Assembly: GCA_910575505.1 (NCBI GenBank)
Contig: CAJTFK010000023.1
Coordinates: 1-64,000 of the forward strand
Source of the DNA: Oscillospiraceae bacterium
GTDB taxonomy: Bacteria > Bacillota > Clostridia > Oscillospirales > Oscillospiraceae
Length of the DNA stretch: 64,000 nucleotides
Reading direction: 5' to 3'
The position numbers and the translations under genes are program-made. The notes beneath the pieces were generated by a model. The model ran no database searches and was not told where the DNA came from. It saw nothing but the letters and a program-made list of their open reading frames with translations. This document shows positions 17,638-26,662 of the stretch, piece after piece. Positions within the stretch are counted from its first letter, which is position 1. Every line of letters starts with the position of its first letter.

Positions 17638-20600
17638 TCAGGCGTTTTTGTCCGCCTCCATGATAAACTCGCCAATCACATCCCCCGCTTCGTCGTAGAC
17701 CGGGAGGGACCAGGACTGGCCGGCGGCCAGGTCCGTACGGGATTTCCAGAGGCCCCAATACAGATGCGTTCCGTCCTTGTTCAGATCCTTCAGGGACACA
17801 TAGCCCTCCTTCCCGTTGGTGGCCACGGCCCCCACAAGGTCGGGGGGAACTCCCACCACACAGGTCAGGGATTCGTTGGGGGCGTAGGTCTGACCGTTTT
17901 TGTTTTTGGGATATTCCCCATCCACCAGCCAGTCCCTGGCCAGATTTTCCGCCGCCTGCTGGACGGACAGAGCGCTCAGCGTCCCGGACTCCCCCTGATT
18001 CTCCGGCCAGCCGTTCCGCACGGCCTCCTGGGCCTCCTCCATGGTCTTGAAGGGATGCAGGGGCTCCTCCAGAGGGGCGCTGCCTCTGGCGTTGGGCCAG
18101 CCGTTCTTTTCGGCTTCTTTGAGCTCTTCCAGGGTCACAGGACGGTAATTGGAGGGGGTATTCCCGACCCCAATCTCAAAGGTCCCGATGGGATTGTGCT
18201 CCTGGTCGTACACGGGAATGAGGTAGCCGCTGACCCGGTTCTCCTCAAACCAGTTCTGCCGGGCCATGGCTTCCTCCGGACTGCCGGCTTGGGTCATCCC
18301 CGTGTCCGCTGTCCAGTAATATCCGTCTTGCCCCTCCACAGACACGCAGGCCATCAGCTCCGGCTCATAGCCCAGGTATTCCTCAAAGAAATGGTTGCCG
18401 TAGGTCTCCCCCCGGCTGTTCCGGGGATAGCCGCCGTCCACCAGATTTTCCGCCGCCCAGGTCTGCCACTTCTGCCGCTCGGCATCAAAGCTGCCCAGGT
18501 CATCGGCGGAGCCCTCGCCGTAGGAATACAGATTGCCGTTGTTCCACCAGGCGATGACGTCCCCCGCCCGGACCTTGTCCCCGGTCTTTACCAGAAGCTT
18601 GTCGCAGCCGAAGTAGGTCATGGTAGATGTTCCGCCGTACAGAATTTCCACGAAGGGGCCCCGTCTCGTCTCATGGCCATAGTCCCGCACGCCGGCGTTG
18701 AGAATCAGCCCGTCCTGAATGGCGCAGACGGGAACGGACTTCCCCTCCTCGTTCACACCCACCTGCTTCCCCATGCCGACGACGGTGGAGTCGATCTGGT
18801 AGCTGTGGGTCTGACGCTGATAGTTCAATGGGTCCACGCTCTGGCCGTTGACCAGCACCTCATAGTGGAGGTGGACCCCGGTGGACATGCCGGTGCTGCC
18901 CACGGTGGCGATGTTCTGGCCCCGGGTCACGGCGTCATCGGTCTTCACCAGCACGCTCCGGCAGTGGGCATAATAGGTTTCCAGTCCGTTCCCGTGGTCC
19001 AGCCGGATGAAATTTCCATCGGCGGCATTGAATCCGGCCTCCTTCACCGTGCCGTTCCCTGCGGCGTAGATGGGTGTCCCCTGCTCCATGCCGCCGATGT
19101 CCACACCGGTGTGGGTCGCAACGCCGTCCCCGCCCGGCTTTGCCCGGTCGCCAAAGGAGCTGTTGATCTGGTCGCTGTCCACGGGCCAGAGCAGCCCGTC
19201 CCCCAGGGGAACGTCCACCCTGCCCTCGGGCAGGCTCAGAGGCTTTTGGCGGTCCTCCGGCAGAAACCGGGTCAGGTCCAGGCTCCACGCCTCCGCCCCC
19301 TCAAAGGAGGCCTCCATGGTCAACTCGTCATGGAGCGCATCCCGCAGGGCAAAGGAATAGGTTTTCCCGGCGGTCCACTCCCCTGTTTCGCTCTCTGTCT
19401 CCAGGTAGTGGACCCTCATGCCCAGGCCGTCCTCCGTCGCCACACGGCCCCGGATGAAGAGGGACCATCTGCCCTCCCCTTCGGGGATGGTGAAGGAGAC
19501 CGTCCCGCCGTCATAGGCCACGCTTTCAAACAGGGCTTCCACGGCGGCGCTGGCGCTTTCCCGTGTCTCTGTCCACGCCGCCTGCTCCTCCTCGGTGGCA
19601 AGGCGCAGGCCCGTCAGACCGCTGTCGTCGTACATGGCGTAGAGCTCCACGGCGCCGGGGCCGTAGGTCCCGTTTCCGCTGTGCTCACTGATCCAGCTCC
19701 CGTCCCGGCCGTCAAAGATCCCCCGGACCTCATGGCCCTCGAAGGTCATCGTGAGGCCGTTGCCGTCCAGGTCCGGGTCGTCGAAGGTCCAGGCGAGGCC
19801 GAAGGGCTTGTAGGGGGACAGCACCTCGTCCCACAGGGCGGCGGTCTCCGCCGAGGACGCCGCCAGCAGCTCGCCGTCAACGATATCCTCATAATCGGGC
19901 GCGTCCGCATCCTGGGGCTTGGCGGTGGTGGCGAAGGCCGTGGTCATCCCCAGCACCAGAGCCAGGGCAATCAGGCAGGCCAGCCAGGATTTTTTCTTGA
20001 TGCTCATAATGGCTTTGATCCTTTCTTCCATGCCGTTCTCACTAAAGGAGCTGCAAAGAGGCACGGACGCGCTTTGCAGTTCCGCCATACGGATCAGGGT
20101 CAGTGCGTAGAGCTCCCGCCGGTCCTCCCCCAGGCGGCGGACCGCCGCCTCGTCGCAGCGCAGCTCCATGTCGCGGTTGGCCAAAACGTACAGCAGCCAC
20201 ACCGCCGGGTTGAACCAGTGGACACAGAGAGCCGCCGTCAGAAGCAGCTTCAAAAGGCCGTCCATCCGCCGGATATGGACCTCCTCATGGGTCAGAACGC
20301 AGAGGAGGGCCTCCTCGTCGGAGAGGTCCATGGTCTTGGGCAGCAGAATCACAGGGCGGAGCAAACCATAGGTCAGGGGCGCGGTGATGCGGTCGGAGAC
20401 CCGGACCTGAACCGGGTTCTTCTGTCTCCGCAGCCCCTGCCAGCGGGAGACGCAGCCCCCCTCCGCCGGAAGGGACTCCCGGAACCGCCGCCGCCAGCGG
20501 ATATAGGAGGCCAGAAAGGCCAGGGTCAGCGCCGCCGCCACCGTCAGATACACGGCGGTCTTTACCGGGAAGGCTGGCGCGGACACGGGGACCGTCGCCG

Positions 20601-20892
20601 GGACGGTGGGCGTGATTTCCACAGGGGGCGCGGGCAGCACCATCACCGGGGGCTGGGCGGGCGTCACGGGAACCGCAGGTTCCGGCACAGGCGCGGCCCG
20701 GGTCAGGGATTCCCAAAATGTGTACACGCTGAGCCGGGCAGGCAGCTCCACCGGCAGCAGCAGCCGCAGAGCCGCCACCCACCACAGCGCCACAAAGGTC
20801 CCCTTGGGCAGGCGGCGCAGGGTCAGCAGGCGGAGACAGGCGGCGGCCAAAATCAGCACGGCCCCGGAACAGCTCAATTCAAGCAAAGTCAT
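17638..20892 (-). CDS. BlaR1/M56 membrane metalloprotease fused to an M23 peptidase domain
   Basis: The 1084-residue protein has two or three N-terminal helices, a Pro-rich linker (about 66-105) and another helix (about 112-130). An M56 zinc-protease domain follows (HEEVH at 202-206; ELRCDE with Glu243), then a membrane helix (about 313-333). The large outside part contains an M23/LytM domain with HTGVD (His594) and HLHYEV (His674, His676), then C-terminal repeats. BlaR1 proteins sense beta-lactams and cleave BlaI; M23 enzymes cut peptidoglycan cross-bridges. Having both in one chain suggests a wall-damage sensor that can also bind or cut peptidoglycan. The blaI-type gene is 7 bases upstream. 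Confidence 0.85.
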   Translation of the reverse strand: MTLLELSCSGAVLILAAACLRLLTLRRLPKGTFVALWWVAALRLLLPVELPARLSVYTFWESLTRAAPVPEPAVPVTPAQPPVMVLPAPPVEITPTVPATVPVSAPAFPVKTAVYLTVAAALTLAFLASYIRWRRRFRESLPAEGGCVSRWQGLRRQKNPVQVRVSDRITAPLTYGLLRPVILLPKTMDLSDEEALLCVLTHEEVHIRRMDGLLKLLLTAALCVHWFNPAVWLLYVLANRDMELRCDEAAVRRLGEDRRELYALTLIRMAELQSASVPLCSSFSENGMEERIKAIMSIKKKSWLACLIALALVLGMTTAFATTAKPQDADAPDYEDIVDGELLAASSAETAALWDEVLSPYKPFGLAWTFDDPDLDGNGLTMTFEGHEVRGIFDGRDGSWISEHSGNGTYGPGAVELYAMYDDSGLTGLRLATEEEQAAWTETRESASAAVEALFESVAYDGGTVSFTIPEGEGRWSLFIRGRVATEDGLGMRVHYLETESETGEWTAGKTYSFALRDALHDELTMEASFEGAEAWSLDLTRFLPEDRQKPLSLPEGRVDVPLGDGLLWPVDSDQINSSFGDRAKPGGDGVATHTGVDIGGMEQGTPIYAAGNGTVKEAGFNAADGNFIRLDHGNGLETYYAHCRSVLVKTDDAVTRGQNIATVGSTGMSTGVHLHYEVLVNGQSVDPLNYQRQTHSYQIDSTVVGMGKQVGVNEEGKSVPVCAIQDGLILNAGVRDYGHETRRGPFVEILYGGTSTMTYFGCDKLLVKTGDKVRAGDVIAWWNNGNLYSYGEGSADDLGSFDAERQKWQTWAAENLVDGGYPRNSRGETYGNHFFEEYLGYEPELMACVSVEGQDGYYWTADTGMTQAGSPEEAMARQNWFEENRVSGYLIPVYDQEHNPIGTFEIGVGNTPSNYRPVTLEELKEAEKNGWPNARGSAPLEEPLHPFKTMEEAQEAVRNGWPENQGESGTLSALSVQQAAENLARDWLVDGEYPKNKNGQTYAPNESLTCVVGVPPDLVGAVATNGKEGYVSLKDLNKDGTHLYWGLWKSRTDLAAGQSWSLPVYDEAGDVIGEFIMEADKNA

Positions 20893-20899
20893 AGACGCC

Positions 20900-21253
20900 T
20901 CATCTCATTTCTTCCACGATCTCCTTCAGCCGCTGAATCTGCTCTGCCGAGACCCTCCGGCTGCTCAGCAGAGATGCAAACAGCAGGTCCGGAGACCCGT
21001 CGAACAGCTTGCCGATCAGCTCCTCCGTCTCTTCCGCCTGAATTTCCTCCTTGGTCACAAGAGCATGGCAGAGAAAATTGGGCTCCGTCCGCAGAATCGC
21101 CTCCTTAGTCACGCACTTCTTAATCACTGTATAGGTTGTGTTCATGTTCCAGCCGGTCTCTTCCTTCAGGATATCGGAAATCTGTTTCGCGGTACAGTCC
21201 CCCATCCGCCAAAGCACATCCATAACCTTCAGCTCGGAGTCAAACAGCTTCAT
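20900..21253 (-). CDS. blaI: BlaI/MecI/CopY-family repressor
   Basis: The 117-residue protein has the winged-helix N-terminal domain of this family (ELKVMDVLWRMGDCTAKQISDIL, then NTTYTVIKKCVTKEAI) and a C-terminal dimerisation part. Such repressors bind paired dyads and are cleaved when the partner M56 protease is triggered. The partner gene is 7 bases downstream, and two dyads lie at the promoter (21274-21317). No beta-lactamase gene is nearby, so the controlled response is probably the sensor itself. Confidence 0.92.
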   Translation of the reverse strand: MKLFDSELKVMDVLWRMGDCTAKQISDILKEETGWNMNTTYTVIKKCVTKEAILRTEPNFLCHALVTKEEIQAEETEELIGKLFDGSPDLLFASLLSSRRVSAEQIQRLKEIVEEMR

Positions 21254-21273
21254 GGTCGCTCATCCTCCTTTTC

Positions 21274-21328
21274 AAACTATTGCAATAGTTTATGGTGTTA
21301 TACTATCACAGTAGTTTGGGGTTGTCAA
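21274..21328 (-). promoter_or_regulatory. BlaI-type operator pair overlapping a promoter
   Basis: On the minus strand TTGACA (21323-21328) and TAGTAT (21300-21305) are 17 bases apart. Two 18-base dyads lie here. One is perfect, AAACTATTGCAATAGTTT (21274-21291), downstream of the -10; the other is imperfect (21300-21317), covering the -10 and part of the spacer. Their centres are 26 bases apart. A repressor bound to both would block polymerase. Confidence 0.8.
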
Positions 21329-21412
21329 GACCGTTCCCGTCATTTTTAAAATATTTTTCCTTTTTTGGGCGGGCCTTAGAGGCGCTTCACAGAGACCCGG
21401 TGTAAAAGCGCA

Positions 21413-21447
21413 GAAAAAGAGCCGCAGGCACAGGCCGGCGGCTTTCC
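21413..21447 (-). terminator. Terminator of the histidine operon
   Basis: GCGGC / GCCGC stem extended by flanking bases with a GC-rich loop, followed on the minus strand by TTTTT, about 90 bases after the hisK stop. Confidence 0.55.
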
Positions 21448-21538
21448 TTGGTTTCTTGATAGCTTCGTAATTCCGTTCATTCCGGCGGCGTTCCGGAGGC
21501 TGGAGCAGCTTCCGTTCTTCCGCTCCCCTTTCCCGTCC

Positions 21539-22369
21539 TCAAAGGGGGCTGTCCGTAATTCCCGAGGCCGTCAGCAGGGCGGCCTGGCGAAAGCCCGCCG
21601 TCCGGGCCAGCTCCGCCGCCTCTCCATAGCCATAGACAATCGTTTCAGCGCTGTGGGCATCGGCGGTGAAGATGACCCGCCCACCCATGGCCCGCCACTC
21701 CTTCAGCAAAAACAGGGCGGGATAGGGCAGGGAACGCCAGCCCCGGGACATGGCCCCGGTGTTGATCTCCAGAAGCGTCCCAACAGGGTCCGCGGCATGG
21801 AGGGCCTCCAGCGCGGCGGAGCGATATCGGGGATGGTCTCCGTCAAAAAACCGGCCGTCCCCGTTGAACTTGGTAATCAGGTCAATGTGCCCCAGAATGG
21901 TGGGCCTCCGGGCCGCCATTTGGGCCACATCCTTAAAATAGAGCTCCGCCATGGTCAGAAAATCCCCGCCGCACAGGGCCCGGCAGCCCTGAACCAGAGC
22001 GTCCGGCGTGTAGTCCACGCTGTGATATGCGCCGGTCTCCCCGTCATACAGGTGGTGCACGGAGCCTATCCAGTAATCGAAGTCCGCCGGGGAAAAGGCC
22101 ATGTCGGAACGGCTGTCCAGCTCGATGCCCAGCAGTACGTCCATCCGCCCGGCGAACTCCTCCCGCAGGCGCAGCACCTCTTCCCGGTAGACCGTCAGGT
22201 CCAGGGGCAGGGTGCAGCCCTCGTCCACAGGGGCAGGGGTATGGCTGTGGCCGGAGGCTCCGAAGGCGGCCGCCCCGGCCTCATAAGCCGCCCAGGCCAT
22301 CTCCGACAGGGAGTTCGTTCCGTCGCAGAGGCGGGAGTGGGTATGGACGGAACAAAAGGGACCGCTCAC
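21539..22369 (-). CDS. hisK: Histidinol-phosphatase, PHP type
   Basis: It removes phosphate from histidinol phosphate, the eighth step of histidine synthesis. The 276-residue protein has the PHP metal-site motifs: [10 protein letters not shown] at the start, SGHSHT, GIELD, and GHIDLI, and TADAHS near the end. The start overlaps the hisIE stop by 4 bases. It is the last gene of the operon, before a terminator. PHP-type (HisK) enzymes replace the HAD-type phosphatase of enteric HisB in Firmicutes, consistent with the monofunctional hisB here. Confidence 0.88.
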   Translation of the reverse strand: MSGPFCSVHTHSRLCDGTNSLSEMAWAAYEAGAAAFGASGHSHTPAPVDEGCTLPLDLTVYREEVLRLREEFAGRMDVLLGIELDSRSDMAFSPADFDYWIGSVHHLYDGETGAYHSVDYTPDALVQGCRALCGGDFLTMAELYFKDVAQMAARRPTILGHIDLITKFNGDGRFFDGDHPRYRSAALEALHAADPVGTLLEINTGAMSRGWRSLPYPALFLLKEWRAMGGRVIFTADAHSAETIVYGYGEAAELARTAGFRQAALLTASGITDSPL

Positions 22370-23001
22370 TGCATCCGCTCCTGCTTCACCTTGTGGTCCA
22401 CCACGTGGCGCTTCTCAAGCTCCTGGGTGACATCCTCCACGGCAATGCCCATCTGCACCATCAGCACCATCACGTGATAGCACAGGTCGGCAATCTCATA
22501 GACGGTTTCCGCCCGGTCCTCTTTCCGTCCGGCGATGATGACCTCGGTGCACTCCTCCCCCACCTTCTTGAGAATCTTATCCAGGCCTTTCTCAAAAAGA
22601 TAGGTGGTATAGCTGCCCTCTCTGGGGGAGGTCTTCCGGCCCTCGATCAGATGGTAAAGTCCCTCATAGCTGAACTGCTTCAGCTCCTCGGAGAGGTGGA
22701 CAGGGCGGAAAAAGCAGCTCTCCGCTCCGGTGTGGCAGGCAGGACCGTCCTTCACCACCTCCACCACCAGGGCGTCGCCGTCGCAGTCGGCGGTGATGGA
22801 CACCACGTGCTGCCGGTTCCCGCTGGTCTCCCCCTTCCTCCACAGCTCCTGCCGGCTGCGGCTCCAGAAGCAGGTCCGGCCCTCATCGATGGTAATGGCC
22901 AGGCTCTCGGCATTCATATAAGCCAGGGTCAGGACATCCTTGGTGTAGTGATCCTGGACAATGGCCGGAATCAGTCCTTTTTCGTCAAATTTCAAATCCA
23001 T
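22366..23001 (-). CDS. hisI: Phosphoribosyl-AMP cyclohydrolase / phosphoribosyl-ATP pyrophosphatase
   Basis: This bifunctional HisIE enzyme carries out steps 2 and 3 of histidine synthesis. Residues 1-~110 form the cyclohydrolase with the zinc/metal motifs ([22 protein letters not shown], Cys at ACHTG and SCFF), and ~115-211 form the pyrophosphatase helix bundle ([20 protein letters not shown]). Ribosome site AAGGAGCAGAGT precedes the ATG. Between it and the previous gene is a 10-codon mini-frame with its own ribosome site (23043-23075), which may just be a remnant. It overlaps hisK by 4 bases. Confidence 0.95.
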   Translation of the reverse strand: MDLKFDEKGLIPAIVQDHYTKDVLTLAYMNAESLAITIDEGRTCFWSRSRQELWRKGETSGNRQHVVSITADCDGDALVVEVVKDGPACHTGAESCFFRPVHLSEELKQFSYEGLYHLIEGRKTSPREGSYTTYLFEKGLDKILKKVGEECTEVIIAGRKEDRAETVYEIADLCYHVMVLMVQMGIAVEDVTQELEKRHVVDHKVKQERMQ

Positions 23002-23095
23002 ACTCTGCTCCTTCTTCCTTCATCGCTTCTTTAAGGTCTCTAAATCATCCATGCTCAGGCTGCCCTCCGGTTCCCGGCAAAAAAAGGGCTCTCTC

Positions 23096-23341
23096 CTACC
23101 CGTTGACGGTCAGCTCGTCTATCAGTCTGCCGGATGCCGCACAGGAAATCTTCCGGGCCTCCCCGATGCGGAACACGGCTCCCGTGTTTCTGTCTGCAAC
23201 CTGAATCCAGTCCTTCTCCCCGGTCTCCACGCCCTTCAAAAACTGCACCGGCGTTCTGAACCGGGGATGCCCGAAAAAGCGGCAGCAGCTGTCAGCGGCA
23301 GAGTGCCTTTTTCGAGTGCCTTTTTCTTCCGGCTCATCCAA
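23096..23341 (-). CDS. Small unknown protein in the his operon
   Basis: An 81-residue frame starts with ATG at 23341, preceded by GGGAGG at suitable distance, 10 bases after kptA. It has a charged N-terminus, a segment with Cys-Cys and Phe-rich residues, then a compact C-terminal part (TGEKDWIQVADRNTGAVFRIG) that looks folded. No signal peptide or membrane helix. I do not recognise it. Its place between kptA and hisIE suggests co-transcription only. Confidence 0.5.
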   Translation of the reverse strand: MDEPEEKGTRKRHSAADSCCRFFGHPRFRTPVQFLKGVETGEKDWIQVADRNTGAVFRIGEARKISCAASGRLIDELTVNG

Positions 23342-23351
23342 ACGCCTCCCG

Positions 23352-23879
23352 TCAGCCCGGGAACTTGATATACTCCGGCGGCACCGCGTCTGTCAGCCAC
23401 ACGCCGTTCTCAGAGAGATAGAATGTGCATCCATCCTCGTGCATCCTGCCGGAGGCCACCTGCAAAATCACCGGCCTGCCCCGGCGGCGGCCCACCTTCA
23501 CTGCGGTTTCCACATCGGGGGAGAGGTGGACATACTGCCGCTTTTGTTTTTGCAGCCCCTCCTTTTGAATGGAACCCAGAAACTGGCCCACTGTGCCGTG
23601 ATACAAATATTCCGGCGGTTCCCGGGCCTCCAGCTCCAGGTCAATGGAGATGCTGTGGCCCTGGTTGGCCCGGATGAGAGTCCTGTCCTCGTTGAAGCTG
23701 TAACGCTGCTTCTCATCCGTTTCCACAATGTAAGTCAGGTCCTCCATGGTGAGATTCATCCCCAGAAGAATCTCCCGGACCTTCGCCCAGCCATGGGGGT
23801 CCAGCGTGATGCCGATTTTTTCCGGCTGGTGCCGCAGAACCAGACTGAGGAACTTGCTGGCCCTGGTGTAATTTCTCAT
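23352..23879 (-). CDS. kptA: RNA 2'-phosphotransferase (Tpt1/KptA family)
   Basis: The 175-residue protein has the family features: N-terminal ASKFLSLVLRHQPEKIGI with a central Arg-His, the RANQGHS motif, the LYHGT motif, and the RRRGRPVILQV region. KptA moves an internal RNA 2'-phosphate to NAD. Bacteria lack the yeast tRNA-splicing path that makes this substrate, so its job here is unknown; it may act in RNA repair or NAD-linked modification. It lies between hisF (13 bases upstream) and hisIE on the same strand, an odd insertion in the his operon. Confidence 0.93.
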   Translation of the reverse strand: MRNYTRASKFLSLVLRHQPEKIGITLDPHGWAKVREILLGMNLTMEDLTYIVETDEKQRYSFNEDRTLIRANQGHSISIDLELEAREPPEYLYHGTVGQFLGSIQKEGLQKQKRQYVHLSPDVETAVKVGRRRGRPVILQVASGRMHEDGCTFYLSENGVWLTDAVPPEYIKFPG

Positions 23880-23892
23880 AAAACGATTCCTT

Positions 23893-24648
23893 TCACAGGC
23901 GCATTTCCACGCCCTGCTCCCGAAGATATTGCTTCAACTCCCGGATGTCCACCTGCTTCGTGTGGAAGATGGAGGCGGCCAGTCCCGCATCTATACCGGG
24001 ATGGGTAAAAAGTTCGGCAAAATCCTCCCTCTTCCCCGCGCCGCCGCTGGCGATGATGGGCACGCTGACCCGGCTGGCCAGCTCGTCCAGCATCTCCAGA
24101 TCGAAGCCGCCCTTTACGCCGTCGGTGTCGATGGAGTTCAGCACGATTTCCCCGGCTCCGGCGGCCACGCCCTTCACGGCCCAGTCCATGGCGTCGATGC
24201 CGGTGTCCTCCCGCCCCCCCCTGGCGAAGAGCCTGAATTGTCCGTTTACCCGCTTCACGTCCATGCTGAGGACTACGCACTGGTCGCCATATTTCTTGGC
24301 CGCCGCGCCGATGATACCGGGGTCTGCAATGGCTCCGGAGTTGACGGAAACCTTGTCCGCGCCGCATTTCAGCACCCGGTCAAAGTCCTCCAGAGTCCGG
24401 ATGCCGCCCCCCACGGTAAGGGGAATGAAAATCTCCGAGGCCACCCGGCGCAGGATGTCCGTAAACAGCCCCCGGCCCTCGACAGAGGCAGTGATGTCGT
24501 AGAACACCAGCTCGTCGGCCCCGGATTCGTTGTAAAACCGGCCCATCTCCACCGGGTCCGCCATGTCCCGGAGCCCCTCGAAATTGGTGCCCTTCACCAC
24601 CCGGCCGTTTTTCACGTCCAGGCAGGGAATGATTCGCTTTGCCAGCAT
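23893..24648 (-). CDS. hisF: Imidazole glycerol phosphate synthase, cyclase subunit
   Basis: It joins ammonia from HisH with PRFAR to give imidazole glycerol phosphate and AICAR. The 251-residue TIM barrel shows IIPCLDVKNGRVVKG (Asp11) at the start, GADKVSVNS, and the second catalytic Asp in NSIDTDGVKGGFD (about 131). The final GGAGKREDF and GLAASIFH loops bind phosphate. It starts 3 bases after hisA and precedes kptA. Partner hisH is upstream in the same operon. Confidence 0.97.
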   Translation of the reverse strand: MLAKRIIPCLDVKNGRVVKGTNFEGLRDMADPVEMGRFYNESGADELVFYDITASVEGRGLFTDILRRVASEIFIPLTVGGGIRTLEDFDRVLKCGADKVSVNSGAIADPGIIGAAAKKYGDQCVVLSMDVKRVNGQFRLFARGGREDTGIDAMDWAVKGVAAGAGEIVLNSIDTDGVKGGFDLEMLDELASRVSVPIIASGGAGKREDFAELFTHPGIDAGLAASIFHTKQVDIRELKQYLREQGVEMRL

Positions 24649-24651
24649 GAT

Positions 24652-25368
24652 TCAGCCCTCCATCTCGTCGATGACGGTCCTCAGGTCCAGCCGTCCCGTA
24701 TACAGGGCCTTGCCCAGAATGGCGGCGGCGACGCCGGTGCGCTCCAGCTCCCGCAGCTCCTCCAGAGAGCTGACGCCGCCGGAGGCGGTGATCTCCAACC
24801 CCTCAATGGTCGCAAGCTCCCGATAGAGCTCCAGATTGGTCCCCCGGCCCGCGCCGTCACGGCTGATGTCGGTATAAATGACGGTTTTCACGCCTGCGTC
24901 CCGGAGACGGCGGCAGAAGTCCACGCCCTTTTCCCGGGACACCTCCTTCCAGCCGTTGACGGCCACATAGCCGTCCCGGGCATCCACGCCAACGGCAATC
25001 TGATTTCCGTACTTTTGGGCCATCCGGGCGGTAAAATCAAAGTCCTTCACCGCTATCGTGCCCAGGATGCAGCGGCCCACCCCCAGGTCCAGATACTGCC
25101 GGATGCGCGCCTCGGTGCGGATGCCGCCGCCCACCTCGATATAGAGGCCGCCCTGCCGAACGATGGCAGCGATGCTGTCAAAGTTGGCCAGATTGCCGTC
25201 CCGGGCCCCGTCCAGATCCACCACATGAAGATACCGGGCCCCGGCTTCCATAAACTCCCTGGCATAGGCGCAGGGGTCGGTTCCATAGACCGTCTCCTGG
25301 CCGTAATCCCCCTGATACAGGCGAACCACCTGGCCGCCCCGCAGGTCAATGGCTGGGAAAATCTGCAT
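24652..25368 (-). CDS. hisA: ProFAR isomerase
   Basis: It performs the Amadori rearrangement of ProFAR to PRFAR. The 238-residue TIM barrel has FPAIDLRGGQVVRL (Asp8) and TDISRDGAGRGTN (second catalytic Asp) with phosphate loops GGGIR and SGGVSS. I set the start at ATG 25368, which has GGAGGAG upstream; the frame is open for seven more codons with no better site. It is 17 bases after the flavin-type gene and 3 bases before hisF. Confidence 0.96.
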   Translation of the reverse strand: MQIFPAIDLRGGQVVRLYQGDYGQETVYGTDPCAYAREFMEAGARYLHVVDLDGARDGNLANFDSIAAIVRQGGLYIEVGGGIRTEARIRQYLDLGVGRCILGTIAVKDFDFTARMAQKYGNQIAVGVDARDGYVAVNGWKEVSREKGVDFCRRLRDAGVKTVIYTDISRDGAGRGTNLELYRELATIEGLEITASGGVSSLEELRELERTGVAAAILGKALYTGRLDLRTVIDEMEG

Positions 25369-25385
25369 AAGTCTCCTCCTTTTCT

Positions 25386-25859
25386 TCACGGATGGACCTT
25401 ACAGGTCAGCTCTTCCACATCCAGACGGAAGACCTGGGTTTTTTCCAGCGCCGCCCTGCCAATCTCCCACCGGTCCCGGCCGGTGACGTGAGCCATAATG
25501 GCCAGAAGGCCCCTTCGTTTTTCCTCCTCCGTCTCCACCAGCGTCACCGGGCCGCCGCCCATGACGCTCTGGAAGCGGGAGGTGGTCTGCTGGGCCGTCT
25601 CGCCCAGGACCCATTCATGGCCGCAGTCCATCTCAAAAGCGGCCCATCCGGTTTTGCGGATCAGGTCTATTTTCCGGCCCTCCTGGGCGCCGTGGAAATA
25701 GAACGCATAGCGCCCCTGATTCTCCACAAAGCCGAAATCCAGAGGGACGATATAGGCCCGGTCCCCGTCGCACAGCCCCAGGCGGCAGCAGTCGCAGGCC
25801 GCAATGATCTCCCGGATTCTCACCGGGTCCGTGACTTCCCGGTCTTTTCTCCTCATCAT
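25386..25859 (-). CDS. Pyridoxamine 5'-phosphate oxidase-like flavin-binding protein
   Basis: The 157-residue protein has the split-barrel pattern of the PNPOx-like family, close to the NimA/5-nitroimidazole-reductase-like group: CDCCRLGLCDGDRAYIVPLDFG near the N-terminus, FYFHGAQEGRKIDLIRK for FMN phosphate, and VMGGGPVTLVET. It likely binds FMN, perhaps reducing small electrophiles. It is in the his operon between a small membrane-protein gene and hisA; there is no obvious metabolic link. One conserved His that nitroreductases use for the flavin is present in FHGA. Confidence 0.85.
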   Translation of the reverse strand: MMRRKDREVTDPVRIREIIAACDCCRLGLCDGDRAYIVPLDFGFVENQGRYAFYFHGAQEGRKIDLIRKTGWAAFEMDCGHEWVLGETAQQTTSRFQSVMGGGPVTLVETEEEKRRGLLAIMAHVTGRDRWEIGRAALEKTQVFRLDVEELTCKVHP

Positions 25860-25866
25860 ATCCCTC

Positions 25867-26040
25867 CTAATCCTCAGAGACGCTGTGCCGCAGCACCGTC
25901 ACAAGTCCAATCAAACCGCAGAGCATGGACAGGGCCGGCCAGATGTAATCTCCGACAGCCGGCAGCCACACGCCTCTCATCACCACATAGAGCAGCAGCC
26001 CAAAAAACATCCAGGCAAAGCCGTTCAGCTGTTTTTTCAT
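25867..26040 (-). CDS. 57-residue two-helix membrane protein
   Basis: A short frame from ATG 26040, with GGGGGAG upstream, encodes MKKQLNGFAW and two hydrophobic helices (about 8-25 and 31-50), ending HSVSED. It sits 10 bases after hisH and 7 before the flavin-binding gene, so it is part of the operon. Longer frames reading through hisH are shadows. Function unknown. Confidence 0.6.
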   Translation of the reverse strand: MKKQLNGFAWMFFGLLLYVVMRGVWLPAVGDYIWPALSMLCGLIGLVTVLRHSVSED

Positions 26041-26050
26041 ACGCTCCCCC

Positions 26051-26662
26051 TTACAGCTCCGCAAAGGCACGCAGCAGCCGCAGGCCTGCGTCCCCGGACT
26101 TCTCCGGGTGGAACTGGGCGCCCCAGACGTTCCCCCGGCGGACCGCGCCGGTAACAGCCACGTTTCCATATTGAGAGGTCCCCAGGGTATCTTCCCCGCA
26201 GTGCCGGGCGTAGAAGCTGTGGACGTAATAGACATATTCGCCGTCCCTGAAATACTTGAACAGCGGGTCGTCCCGCACGATGTCCAGGCTGTTCCAGCCC
26301 ATGTGAGGAATCTTCAGCGTTCTGTCCTCCAGATCCTCCCCCAGAGACGCCACCTCGCCGGGAATCAGCCCCAGGCCGGCATGCTCTCCGTACTCAAAAC
26401 CCCTGTCGAACAGCAGCTGCATCCCCAGGCAGATGCCCAGGAGGGGTTTCCGCTCCGCCTCCTCCAGCAGGACAGGAATCAGCCCCGTGGCGTCCAGCTT
26501 CTCCCGGGCGTCGCCGAAGGCCCCCACGCCGGGCAGCAGGATGCGCTCCGCCGCCCGGAGACGGTCTGGGTCCCTTGTGACCTCAGTCTCCAGCCCCAGG
26601 AAACGGAGGCTGGAAGACAGGGAAAACAGGTTTCCCACGCCGTAATCTACAATGGCGGTCAT
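26051..26662 (-). CDS. hisH: Imidazole glycerol phosphate synthase, glutaminase subunit
   Basis: This class-I glutamine amidotransferase supplies ammonia to HisF. The 203-residue protein has the nucleophile in LLGICLGMQLLF (Cys77), the oxyanion-strand motif DYGVGNL at the start, and the His-Glu of the triad in GAQFHPEKSG. It starts 1 base before the end of hisB. Normal family length. Confidence 0.97.
   Translation of the reverse strand: MTAIVDYGVGNLFSLSSSLRFLGLETEVTRDPDRLRAAERILLPGVGAFGDAREKLDATGLIPVLLEEAERKPLLGICLGMQLLFDRGFEYGEHAGLGLIPGEVASLGEDLEDRTLKIPHMGWNSLDIVRDDPLFKYFRDGEYVYYVHSFYARHCGEDTLGTSQYGNVAVTGAVRRGNVWGAQFHPEKSGDAGLRLLRAFAEL

Noticed and set aside
17626..21108. 1160-codon plus-strand open frame
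   Set aside because: It lies antisense to the M56-M23 gene; GC-rich third positions keep the opposite frame open. It has no domain pattern or start signal.
23929..25491. 520-codon plus-strand frame over hisF-hisA
   Set aside because: Antisense shadow of two clear histidine genes.
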